DNA of 6,457 nucleotides from Thermoplasmata archaeon. GTDB taxonomy: Archaea; Thermoplasmatota; Thermoplasmata; GCA-020350865. The position numbers were made by a program, and so were the translations under genes. Under the pieces are notes generated by a model that worked only from the letters and a program-made list of their open reading frames with translations, was not told the DNA's origin and made no database searches. Position 1 is the stretch's first letter, and each line of letters opens with the position of its first letter. The stretch is taken from assembly GCA_020351895.1 (NCBI GenBank), contig CP070672.1:1112441-1118897 (forward strand). The letters run 5' to 3'. Shown in pieces: positions 1-4,975 of this stretch.

Positions 1-496
1 CAAATGAATCCAGCATCTTGCTCATGTATGAATTGGCTCTTGATAATATGGAGGTGGACATTCCTTTTTCCTGGCATTCCTTCAAATATAAAGATAATTC
101 GGAAAATTTCCTATAAACGAATCTTTCTTCTTCAAGGCTCTCTTCAATATCCTTCATGAACATGTTTCTTAAGCCCCCCAAAAGGCCCCTTAGTATCCAC
201 TTCAATCTATCAAGATGCTGTTTATCCTCCCCTGGCATCCAGTCTCTTGCCACAAAATAAATGGCCCTGCCATGAGCTTTTAGGGTACCGTAATAATTAA
301 GAGCCTTTTCCCTACGTGCATAGGCTCCACTAATTGAAAACACAATTGGAAAGACCACGGCAATTCCTATGAGCGTCAGGGGGAAGTCGGCATATTTTTC
401 GTAATATATGCAGATAAAGGTGGCGATTATGGATAAAATGGAAACTATGATGGTGTTTGGCTGAAAAATCAACCTTATACTCTTAATTATATCCAT
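1..496 (-). CDS. Two-helix membrane protein, N-terminal part (possibly bestrophin-like)
   Basis: A minus-strand frame opens with ATG at 496 and stays free of stops for 165 codons to the window edge, so the C-terminus is missing. The product starts MDIIKSIRLIFQPN. It has two hydrophobic segments, about residues 14-31 and 38-57. These are followed by a basic and aromatic stretch (Y59-A-R-R-E-K-A-L, then F81-V-A-R-D-W86) and a soluble, mainly helical region rich in charged residues from about 88. A short TM pair followed by an AxxRREKAL-type segment recalls bestrophin-like channel proteins and related uncharacterised archaeal membrane proteins, but I recognise this only loosely. The gene has no Shine-Dalgarno sequence; an AT-rich TATA element lies 15-34 bases upstream, which suggests a leaderless transcript. 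It is transcribed away from the GTPase gene at 725. The coding call is firm, the family assignment weak. Confidence 0.75.
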   Translation of the reverse strand, partial: MDIIKSIRLIFQPNTIIVSILSIIATFICIYYEKYADFPLTLIGIAVVFPIVFSISGAYARREKALNYYGTLKAHGRAIYFVARDWMPGEDKQHLDRLKWILRGLLGGLRNMFMKDIEESLEEERFVYRKFSELSLYLKECQEKGMSTSILSRANSYMSKMLDSF

Positions 497-724
497 GTTC
501 CTGAATATCCATTTTATATATTATATTTTAGGTTGGATATCGAAAAAACCCCCGTAATAAGCATGTTAGAATGACCAAAGCTATACCGAAATTGGGCATT
601 CTTAAAGTAGAATATGGGATTTGAGGGAAAATAATGCGTTTTTTTCGGATCTTGGGTATCATTTTAAGTATTGATGCAGAAAACTATTAATCAAAATGCG
701 TAATATGTATTTACGGGTAGCCTC
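497..724. other. Divergent intergenic region
   Basis: This 228-base AT-rich region separates the minus-strand membrane gene from the plus-strand GTPase gene. Apart from the minus-strand TATA box, it contains a run of seven T at 639-645 and an AT-rich ACTATTAATC at about 683-692 that could be part of the GTPase promoter. I see no convincing gene: the ATG frames at 571 (17 codons) and 634 (12 codons) lack ribosome binding sites and are ignored. Confidence 0.4.
511..530 (-). promoter_or_regulatory. TATA-box promoter of the membrane-protein gene
   Basis: Read on the minus strand, this is a 20-base AT-only stretch containing AATATATAAAA. It ends 15 bases before the ATG at 496. An archaeal TATA box is usually centred about 25 bases upstream of the transcript start, which places the start at or very near the ATG. 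The element is bracketed by ATATCC (505-510) and GGATAT (535-540), a 6-base inverted repeat that could be an operator. Confidence 0.5.
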
Positions 725-1261
725 GTGAAAAAATTAAAACTGAAGATAATCATTGCTGGGGAGCCAGGGGCGGGAAAGTCCTTTCTCGCAAAAACCACTG
801 ACGTCTGTTATCCAACCCGTGAGATCGGAGTATCCATCGGAAAGATATCCGAAACAATCAAGGGAACATCCTTTGAGATGACATTACTGACCTGGACCGT
901 GACATCCGGACGTCCCAAGGAGAGCACACATTTAAAATATGCAGATGCTGCCATCATAGTGTGTGACCTCACAAGGCCAGATACAGTGGACGTCTCATGG
1001 GAGTGGGCGAATAGGATACTTAAAATTACTGGTGACATTCCAATATATTTTGCAGCAAACAACGTCAATCAAAGGACTAAAGATACCCTTAATCGATTAA
1101 AGAACATAGCAAATAAATTCAATTCACCCTGTTTTCCAATAAAAAGCAGGGACCGAAAATCAGCAAGAAAGATATTCAGAGCCATTGCCCAGGGATTGTT
1201 TGCAAGGTTTGAGCAGAGAATGAGTTGGCCCGAGGGGCAGGAAAAGGGAATAGGAGGATGA
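725..1261 (+). CDS. Ras/Rab-like small GTPase-fold protein with degenerate G3 and G4 motifs
   Basis: This 178-residue protein has the size and order of a Ras-superfamily G domain. The P-loop is intact: G12-E-P-G-A-G-K18-S19. I34-G35-V36 matches the switch I TIGV element, but E33 sits where the Thr should be. The G3 motif WDTAGQ is replaced by W57-T-V-T-S-G62, so the Mg-coordinating Asp is absent. C80-D-L-T-R-P-D-T corresponds to the usual DVTRPET strand and turn. G4 NKxD reads N112-N-V-N115, with Asn for Asp; the G5 position is I139-K-S. The start is GTG at 725, because the frame is closed by TAA at 701 and no ATG lies between; the ribosome binding site is weak (GGGTAG). A T-run at 1297-1301 may end the transcript. 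It probably binds a nucleotide, but guanine specificity and hydrolysis are doubtful. It converges with the Spo0M-like gene. Confidence 0.85.
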   Translation: MKKLKLKIIIAGEPGAGKSFLAKTTDVCYPTREIGVSIGKISETIKGTSFEMTLLTWTVTSGRPKESTHLKYADAAIIVCDLTRPDTVDVSWEWANRILKITGDIPIYFAANNVNQRTKDTLNRLKNIANKFNSPCFPIKSRDRKSARKIFRAIAQGLFARFEQRMSWPEGQEKGIGG

Positions 1262-1398
1262 TTTAGAGATATCATGAGGGATATAAATCACGAATATTTT
1301 TATTAAAGAAGCGAATCTAGCGAGTGTCTTAATCATTGGGTTAATCCTTTCAAAGGCTTATCTTGACAAGGCTCATCCATGAATTTTTTAAGAAATTC
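1262..1398. other. Convergent intergenic region with weak 3'-end signals
   Basis: The region lies between the converging GTPase and Spo0M-like genes. It holds a T-run (1297-1301) behind the GTPase gene, an AT-rich GAATTT...AAATTC inverted repeat (1381-1398) directly behind the minus-strand stop, and a CCTTTCAAAGG palindrome (1346-1356). None is strong enough to call as a terminator by itself. Confidence 0.25.
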
Positions 1399-1860
1399 TC
1401 ACTTGACCACGATTGTCTGGAATCCTGAATCAGGATCGTTGCCGAAGGCCTCTATCCTACCTCGTATTGACCATTTATGACTGATGGAACCCTGGTAGCT
1501 GGGCTGTGCATTGGGTGGAATCTGTATATCGCCCTCGAAAACCTTTGTCTCACCCTTTTGCAGGGTCATGGCTCCACCAAGTGGGTACGATTGATTGAAT
1601 GTTTTCTTATTCACATTTACCCTTGTCGTGCTGTCATATTGCCCGCACTTGTCACACTTTGAGCCTCCAACCACTGAGCCTTTCTCTTGACCCACAAGGT
1701 CCACATATATACCCTTTGATTTGAACTCCCCGCCCGAGGACATCACTGTTACCTTTACATGAAGACTGTCCCCTGGGTTCAAGGGTTCGGAGGGATATTC
1801 TATGCTGACTTTTGCAGCTCCGCCTGTTACTGCATCTTTCATCTTACCTAATATTCCCAT
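1399..1860 (-). CDS. Spo0M-like single arrestin-fold protein with a CxxC pair
   Basis: The 153-residue product has the Spo0M-type N-terminus: a short amphipathic start (MGILGKMKDAVTGGAAKV), then the arrestin strand pattern Y22-P-S-E-P-L-N-P-G30-D. The middle and C-terminal strands are also typical: F108-E-G-D-I-Q-I-P-P-N-A-Q-P-S-Y122-Q-G, then W130-S-I-R-G-R-I-E. Only one arrestin domain is present; Bacillus Spo0M proteins are longer, with two. An unusual insertion carries K68-C69-D-K-C72-G, a pair of cysteines that could bind metal (as half a site in a dimer) or act in redox. There is no signal peptide or membrane helix, so it is probably cytoplasmic. The start is supported by GGTGAT upstream on the minus strand. 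Arrestin-fold proteins act as adaptors or scaffolds in eukaryotes; the partner here is unknown. It lies between the GTPase and RibD genes, divergent from RibD. Confidence 0.85.
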   Translation of the reverse strand: MGILGKMKDAVTGGAAKVSIEYPSEPLNPGDSLHVKVTVMSSGGEFKSKGIYVDLVGQEKGSVVGGSKCDKCGQYDSTTRVNVNKKTFNQSYPLGGAMTLQKGETKVFEGDIQIPPNAQPSYQGSISHKWSIRGRIEAFGNDPDSGFQTIVVK

Positions 1861-1865
1861 GCCTC

Positions 1866-1871
1866 ATCACC
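1866..1871 (-). promoter_or_regulatory. Ribosome binding site of the Spo0M-like gene
   Basis: The minus strand reads GGTGAT, five bases before the ATG at 1860. It is complementary to the 3' end of archaeal 16S rRNA and decides this start. Confidence 0.65.
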
Positions 1872-1890
1872 AAAGGCTTAATCGTTCTGG

Positions 1891-1902
1891 TTTAATATAA
1901 AT
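1891..1902 (-). promoter_or_regulatory. TATA element between the divergent Spo0M-like and RibD genes
   Basis: The plus strand reads TTTAATATAAAT and the minus strand ATTTATATTAAA, so a near-symmetrical TATA box sits in the shared 137-base intergenic region. On the minus strand it predicts a start near 1870, just ahead of the Spo0M ribosome binding site. On the plus strand it would give a leader of about 70 bases for the RibD gene, so it may serve either or both. Confidence 0.45.
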
Positions 1903-1913
1903 CTAATGCACTG

Positions 1914-1933
1914 ATGAGCGAAAATAAAATAAG
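1914..1933 (+). repeat. Direct repeat, copy 1 (left of RibD gene)
   Basis: The 20 bases ATGAGC plus GAAAATAAAATAAG recur at 2693-2715 with three bases (AAC) inserted after ATGAGC. The uninterrupted identity is 15 bases (CGAAAATAAAATAAG at 1919-1933 and 2701-2715). The two copies lie about 65 to 100 bases upstream of the RibD and SRAP starts, in the same orientation. It could be a shared regulatory box (a purine-rich BRE-like part followed by a TATA-like part) or the relic of a duplication around the RibD gene. Confidence 0.55.
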
Positions 1934-1982
1934 GGGGAGGACAAGTTTCGAATTTGTTTGGTAATGAAAAAACATTGGACAA

Positions 1983-1990
1983 GGGAGGTT
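1983..1990 (+). promoter_or_regulatory. Ribosome binding site of the RibD-like gene
   Basis: GGGAGGTT lies seven bases before the ATG at 1998, a strong Shine-Dalgarno match that fixes this start. Confidence 0.7.
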
Positions 1991-1997
1991 CTTTTGT

Positions 1998-2663
1998 ATG
2001 TTACCGAAAGTCATATTATATAATTTGGTGAGTGTTGACGGACGCATTGACTGGTTTACACCAGATGTTGGACTATTCTATAAACTGGCTTCTTATTGGA
2101 AAGAGGATGCAACATTGGCAGGAAGCAATACGATATTCAATCCAGAGGATGAAGTACCAGAAGAAGATGGGCTGGATTTTGAGCAGAAGAAAAGCCCTGA
2201 TGATAAACGACCATTGCTTGTGGTTCCTGATAGTCGGGGGAAAGTGCGGAATTGGCATGTACTGCGAAAGTCAGGATATTGGCGTGGCATGGTGGCACTG
2301 TGCTCACAATCCACCCCGGAAAATTATATTGAGTATCTGAGAAAGAGGCATATAGATTATTTCATTGCAGGTGAAGATCATGTGGATTTAAAAGTTGCTT
2401 TAGAGGAACTCAACTCCCGTTTTGGTGTCAATCTGGTACGTGTGGATAGTGGGGGCACACTGAATGGAATTCTGCTTCGTTTAGGCCTTGTGGATGAAAT
2501 CAGTGTGCTTATAGATCCGAGTCTTGTGGGGGGGACAACACCACGATTCCTCTTCCGTGCCCCTGACCTCACATCAAAGGAAGGTGTTATCAGGCTGAAA
2601 CTCTCCCATGTAGAAGAATTGAAAAACGATATCATATGGCTGAGATATGAAGTAATTCGATAA
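1998..2663 (+). CDS. RibD C-terminal-domain reductase (archaeal 2,5-diamino-6-ribosylaminopyrimidinone phosphate reductase type)
   Basis: The 221-residue length fits the free-standing RibD C-terminal domain of archaea, which has a dihydrofolate-reductase-like fold. The known family reaction is NADPH-dependent reduction of the ribose of 2,5-diamino-6-ribosylamino-4(3H)-pyrimidinone 5'-phosphate in riboflavin synthesis. Family motifs are present: N9-L-V-S-V-D14-G-R-I-D near the N-terminus, G42-S-N-T45 in the usual AxxxGxxT position, V149-D-S-G-G-T-L-N-G (usual EGGxTLxG, with Asp-Ser for Glu here), then G163-L-V-D-E167 and P174-x-L-V-G-G. No deaminase domain is attached. Residues 48-72 form an acidic and lysine-rich loop. 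No other riboflavin gene is in the window, so the true substrate could differ; RibD-like reductases have been recruited to other reductions. It lies between two copies of a direct repeat. Confidence 0.85.
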   Translation: MLPKVILYNLVSVDGRIDWFTPDVGLFYKLASYWKEDATLAGSNTIFNPEDEVPEEDGLDFEQKKSPDDKRPLLVVPDSRGKVRNWHVLRKSGYWRGMVALCSQSTPENYIEYLRKRHIDYFIAGEDHVDLKVALEELNSRFGVNLVRVDSGGTLNGILLRLGLVDEISVLIDPSLVGGTTPRFLFRAPDLTSKEGVIRLKLSHVEELKNDIIWLRYEVIR

Positions 2664-2692
2664 TTGTTTTCAAACGATCTGGACTTTCAACA

Positions 2693-2715
2693 ATGAGCAA
2701 CGAAAATAAAATAAG
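2693..2715 (+). repeat. Direct repeat, copy 2 (right of RibD gene)
   Basis: ATGAGC, then AAC, then GAAAATAAAATAAG: the partner of the repeat at 1914-1933. The sequence after each copy shows further loose similarity (GTTTCGAAT at 1945-1953 against GTTTGGAAT at 2727-2735). In both copies the ATGAGC could open a short frame (MSENKI... or MSNENKI...) and the three-base difference keeps that frame, but neither has a ribosome binding site. Confidence 0.55.
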
Positions 2716-2733
2716 CATGTGTGTCGGTTTGGA

Positions 2734-2742
2734 ATATATAAA
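2734..2742 (+). promoter_or_regulatory. TATA-box promoter of the SRAP gene
   Basis: ATATATAAA preceded by TTTGGA gives a good archaeal TATA box. The transcript would start near 2765, leaving a leader of about 50 bases that contains the inverted repeat at 2764-2783 and the ribosome binding site. Confidence 0.6.
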
Positions 2743-2763
2743 TATGAATCTCGAAATAGGTAT

Positions 2764-2783
2764 GTAAGACTAAAATGTCTCAC
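2764..2783 (+). promoter_or_regulatory. Imperfect inverted repeat at the predicted SRAP transcript start
   Basis: GTAAGAC and GTCTCAC are separated by six bases (TAAAAT) and match in six of seven positions. The repeat sits where the TATA box at 2734 predicts transcription to begin, a usual position for an archaeal repressor operator. It could also be a small RNA hairpin in the leader. Confidence 0.35.
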
Positions 2784-2800
2784 ACTCTATCAATAAAAAA

Positions 2801-2807
2801 GGGGGGA
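2801..2807 (+). promoter_or_regulatory. Ribosome binding site of the SRAP gene
   Basis: GGGGGGA lies eight bases before the ATG at 2816. This start also places the catalytic Cys at residue 2, as the family requires. Confidence 0.6.
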
Positions 2808-2815
2808 ATTAAAAG

Positions 2816-3553
2816 ATGTGCTTTGATATATCCTATGCTTTAAAAAGTGACAGGATCGAGGAGCGTTTTAAAGCCAAATTCGAAAAGCCTGAGTCATACA
2901 AGCCGGCCTATCATGTGTCTGCATTCTCCATCCCCGAAGTTCCTGTGATCACAAATGAAAAGGAGAAATCCATCCAAATGATGAAATGGGGTCTTATTCC
3001 GTTTTGGGTGAAAGACGAAGAAAAGGCCCTGCAAATCAGGACGAAAACTTTCAATGCCAGGGCCGAGACTCTGTTTGAAAAACCATCTTTCAGGCAATCC
3101 ATAAAAAACAAAAGATGCCTTGTGATTGCAGATGGATTCTTTGAGTGGAGAGAGGTTGGGGGAAAGAATTACCCGTACTACATCAGAATGGCAGATAAAA
3201 GCCCCTTTGCCATGGCCGGGATATGGGATACCTGGCGTAACAAAGAAGAGGATGAGAAAATAAACACTTTCTCGGTTATCACAACCAGGGCAAATCCCCT
3301 ATTGGAGAAAATCCACAACAAGAAGAAGAGAATGCCAGCATTGTTGAGATCTGAGGATGAAAAGCGCTGGTTGAGCCCGAACCTAAGCAGGGAGGATATA
3401 AACACCTTACTGGATCCCATAGATGACTCTATCCTGGAGGCCTATACAGTATCTAAAATGATCTCGTACAGGAAGGGAAATACCAACGTGCCCGAGGTTC
3501 TGGAGAAATTTGAATACGATGAAATTAAATTTCTGCAGACGAGCCTTCTTTAA
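2816..3553 (+). CDS. SRAP-domain protein (YedK/HMCES-like), abasic-site DNA crosslinker
   Basis: The 245-residue product is a full-length SOS-response-associated peptidase (SRAP) protein. Family members protect abasic sites in single-stranded DNA by forming a thiazolidine link through the N-terminal Cys2, exposed after Met removal. The active-site residues are present: M1-C2-F-D, N80 and R82 in T-F-N-A-R-A-E, E110 in G-F-F-E-W, and H167 in K-I-H-N-K-K-K-R-M-P. The W58-G-L-I-P-F-W64 segment is also diagnostic. The MCF start and the lysine-rich insertion between H and RMP resemble, from memory, the form common in Bacteroidetes rather than the MCGR/IHDRMP form of E. coli YedK; this suggests transfer from bacteria. 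No translesion polymerase or other SOS gene adjoins it. A likely U-tract terminator follows at 3561-3575. Confidence 0.93.
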   Translation: MCFDISYALKSDRIEERFKAKFEKPESYKPAYHVSAFSIPEVPVITNEKEKSIQMMKWGLIPFWVKDEEKALQIRTKTFNARAETLFEKPSFRQSIKNKRCLVIADGFFEWREVGGKNYPYYIRMADKSPFAMAGIWDTWRNKEEDEKINTFSVITTRANPLLEKIHNKKKRMPALLRSEDEKRWLSPNLSREDINTLLDPIDDSILEAYTVSKMISYRKGNTNVPEVLEKFEYDEIKFLQTSLL

Positions 3554-3560
3554 ATATGCT

Positions 3561-3575
3561 AAAATCGATTTTTTT
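3561..3575 (+). terminator. U-tract terminator of the SRAP gene
   Basis: The palindrome AAAATCGATTTT runs into a stretch of seven T (3569-3575), eight bases after the SRAP stop codon. Archaeal RNA polymerase commonly stops at T-tracts with or without a hairpin. The stem is short and AT-only, so the T-run is the main evidence. Confidence 0.4.
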
Positions 3576-3597
3576 AAGATTCATTCTGAAACAAAGG

Positions 3598-3607
3598 AGG
3601 GGCCCCT
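3598..3607. promoter_or_regulatory. Perfect GC-rich palindrome AGGGGCCCCT
   Basis: A 10-base perfect palindrome stands out in an AT-rich intergenic region. It overlaps the AAAGGAGG Shine-Dalgarno-like sequence at 3593-3600. Folded in RNA it could only hide that site by pairing with another strand or as a very tight hairpin. A protein-binding site is the simpler reading, and chance is possible. Confidence 0.25.
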
Positions 3608-3611
3608 ATAT

Positions 3612-3671
3612 ATGATTCTGAAGAGCATGAGGTTGGGTAGGAAAGTATATCCCCTAGGCACTTCACAATAA
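3612..3671 (+). CDS. Possible 19-residue small protein or leader peptide
   Basis: ATG at 3612 opens 19 codons (MILKSMRLGRKVYPLGTSQ) ended by TAA at 3669. The sequence AAAGGAGG at 3593-3600 is the best Shine-Dalgarno match in the neighbourhood and ends 11 bases before the ATG, slightly far. A TATA-like TTTAAATAT overlaps the SRAP stop (about 3550-3558). The peptide is basic (K4, R7, R10, K11) and of unknown role. Its stop lies inside the TATA element of the arrestin gene, so its transcription would cross that promoter. The call rests on the ribosome binding site only and could be wrong. Confidence 0.25.
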   Translation: MILKSMRLGRKVYPLGTSQ

Positions 3672-3683
3672 TATTATTATACG
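3667..3683 (+). promoter_or_regulatory. TATA-box promoter of the two-domain arrestin gene
   Basis: An AT-rich element with the perfect palindrome AATAATATTATT (3667-3678) lies about 30 bases before the ATG at 3705. There is no Shine-Dalgarno sequence before that ATG, so a leaderless or near-leaderless transcript is expected. Confidence 0.5.
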
Positions 3684-3704
3684 TTAAACGAATTTCAAAT
3701 AATC

Positions 3705-4559
3705 ATGAAACAGATTTCCATCGAATTGCCTAAGCCTGCATATTTGCCTGGTGAGCTGGTGGAAGGGAATGCAAGGCTTACAATAGACAGACCAGTTAAA
3801 GCCAGGGCCATAAAACTGAATGTTGTTGGGCTCGAGGAAACAAGTATTACCGTGGGCAGTGGTGATGATAGCCGAACATATCGGGAGCGAAACTTCCTGT
3901 TAAAAAACGAGATAATACTGCACGGCCCCCAGTTCGAGAAAAACGTCGAGCTTCCCCCAGGCAATTATCTATTTAAATTCGAATATGTAATACCTGAGAA
4001 CGCACTGCCATCTTATAAGGGAACCAATTCATCTGTAACTTATAAGCTTCGTGCAAAGGTGGATGTTCCTCTATGGTTTGACATAGAGGATAAGAAAGAA
4101 ATTTTTGTATTTAGAAACAGGGGGGCGCTGAAGCTGCTCACCCATCCTGCTCGATTCTGGTCAGAGAATTTTTCGAATCTTAATCCGGATAAACCCGGTT
4201 TTTCAGTGGAGCTAACAAAGACAGGATACCTTGCCGGGGAGGCAATCGAAGGTACAGTGAATTTGAAAAACATGGCCACTTCGAGAATCAGGCACATATA
4301 TATCAGATTATTGGGCGAGGAATTTGCATGGGCAAGCGGTTATCATAGAAATGTAACACAACAAAAACACGAGATTGAAATATCAGTGGCGAATATGGTG
4401 GAGGGGATACCGAAGCTGTTTTTCCTGCCCATTCCAAGGGATGCTCCAACAAGCTACGAAGGCTTGTTTTCGAATTTCAGATGGGCGGTTGAGGTTGGAT
4501 TGGATATTCCTTTTGGATTCGATGTGAAGGCACTTCATCCCGTGGAGATTCTGCGCTGA
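3705..4559 (+). CDS. Two-domain arrestin-fold protein
   Basis: The 284-residue product has the full N- and C-domain layout of arrestins. The N-domain (about 1-137) carries Y13-L-P-G-E-L-V-E-G, then the diagnostic stretch L83-P-P-G-N-Y-L-F-K-F-E-Y and I96-P-E-N-A-L-P-S-Y104-K-G, followed by T112-Y-K-L-R-A-K-V-D. The C-domain (about 165-284) repeats the pattern: Y174-L-A-G-E-A-I-E-G and I243-P-R-D-A-P-T-S-Y251-E-G, then W260-A-V-E-V-G-L-D-I. The linker (about 138-164) is basic and aromatic. There is no signal peptide, membrane helix or PPxY motif. In eukaryotes this fold serves cargo adaptors (alpha-arrestins, Vps26); the archaeal role is not known to me. It converges with the zinc-ribbon gene, with 3 bases between the stop codons, so their transcripts probably overlap. 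Fold assignment is firm, function open. Confidence 0.87.
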   Translation: MKQISIELPKPAYLPGELVEGNARLTIDRPVKARAIKLNVVGLEETSITVGSGDDSRTYRERNFLLKNEIILHGPQFEKNVELPPGNYLFKFEYVIPENALPSYKGTNSSVTYKLRAKVDVPLWFDIEDKKEIFVFRNRGALKLLTHPARFWSENFSNLNPDKPGFSVELTKTGYLAGEAIEGTVNLKNMATSRIRHIYIRLLGEEFAWASGYHRNVTQQKHEIEISVANMVEGIPKLFFLPIPRDAPTSYEGLFSNFRWAVEVGLDIPFGFDVKALHPVEILR

Positions 4560-4562
4560 GAA

Positions 4563-4943
4563 TCATCTTACTTTGAATTTTGTACCGCAGTATTCACAGG
4601 TCCATATTCCATAATATCGCATGGTTCTTGGAGATGCACCGCAATCTGGACAGACAATCTCTTCTACGACTCCCCTTTCCCTTGAGAATTGGGCTTGTTG
4701 GGGATACTGCACCGGGGGAATTCTTGCCCCACGGTGAAAATATCCAAAAGAATCGAATCCCCCTCGATAAAGCGCGCTTCCAACGAATAAAAAAGCCATT
4801 CCTATCACTGGAAATATAAATATTATAGGTGAAAGCGACATGATAGAACCTGTGGCCATCATTACGGGCACAACAAAAAATGGAACTAAAAACAGCAAAA
4901 TGCCGATTACTATCAACGCTTTCCCGGTATCTGAGCTGCCCAT
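4563..4943 (-). CDS. Two-helix membrane protein with C-terminal zinc ribbon
   Basis: The 126-residue product has two hydrophobic segments (about residues 9-30 and 38-58) joined by a short turn. A Gly- and Tyr-rich cytoplasmic linker (61-90) with Pro and Gln follows, then a zinc ribbon formed by C98-P-D-C101-G and C116-E-Y-C119-G. The 14-residue gap between the Cys pairs and the flanking aromatic residues (Y110-Y-G-I-W114) are typical of small rubredoxin-like ribbons. It probably sits in the cell membrane with the ribbon inside. Proteins of this plan are frequent in archaea but mostly uncharacterised; I do not recognise a specific family. No Shine-Dalgarno sequence precedes the ATG; a TATA-like element 30-38 bases upstream suggests a leaderless message. 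It overlaps no gene but almost touches the convergent arrestin gene. Confidence 0.82.
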   Translation of the reverse strand: MGSSDTGKALIVIGILLFLVPFFVVPVMMATGSIMSLSPIIFIFPVIGMAFLFVGSALYRGGFDSFGYFHRGARIPPVQYPQQAQFSRERGVVEEIVCPDCGASPRTMRYYGIWTCEYCGTKFKVR

Positions 4944-4955
4944 TTATATCGTTTT

Positions 4956-4975
4956 TACCTATAGCAATTTAGGTA
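4956..4975 (-). promoter_or_regulatory. Inverted repeat in the promoter of the zinc-ribbon gene
   Basis: TACCTA (4956-4961) and TAGGTA (4970-4975) are perfect inverted 6-base arms with an 8-base spacer. Read on the minus strand they lie between the TATA-like CATATACC (about 4972-4979) and the ATG at 4943. A repressor bound here would block transcription start, so it is an operator candidate. Confidence 0.4.

Noticed and set aside
571..624. 17-codon frame MTKAIPKLGILKVEYGI upstream of the GTPase gene
   Set aside because: No ribosome binding site, no matching TATA spacing and nothing else supports translation.
539..650. CGAAAAAA near 541 and TTTTTTCG near 640 as a long inverted repeat
   Set aside because: Homopolymer-driven match of eight bases with almost 100 bases between the arms; flanks do not pair.
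1346..1356. Palindrome CCTTTCAAAGG between the convergent genes
   Set aside because: One-base centre gives no hairpin, and it is not in a promoter; chance is sufficient.
1477..1662. 61-codon plus-strand frame inside the Spo0M-like gene
   Set aside because: Antisense shadow; the minus-strand frame has clear arrestin motifs and a ribosome binding site.
1351..1880. CAAAGGCTTA occurs at 1351-1360 and 1871-1880, on both sides of the Spo0M-like gene
   Set aside because: A 10-base match is expected several times by chance in a window of this length, and flanks do not extend it.
2378..2635. 85-codon minus-strand frame inside the RibD-like gene, and similar antisense frames in the SRAP and arrestin genes
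   Set aside because: Low-complexity, serine-rich translations without start signals, opposite to genes with strong family motifs.
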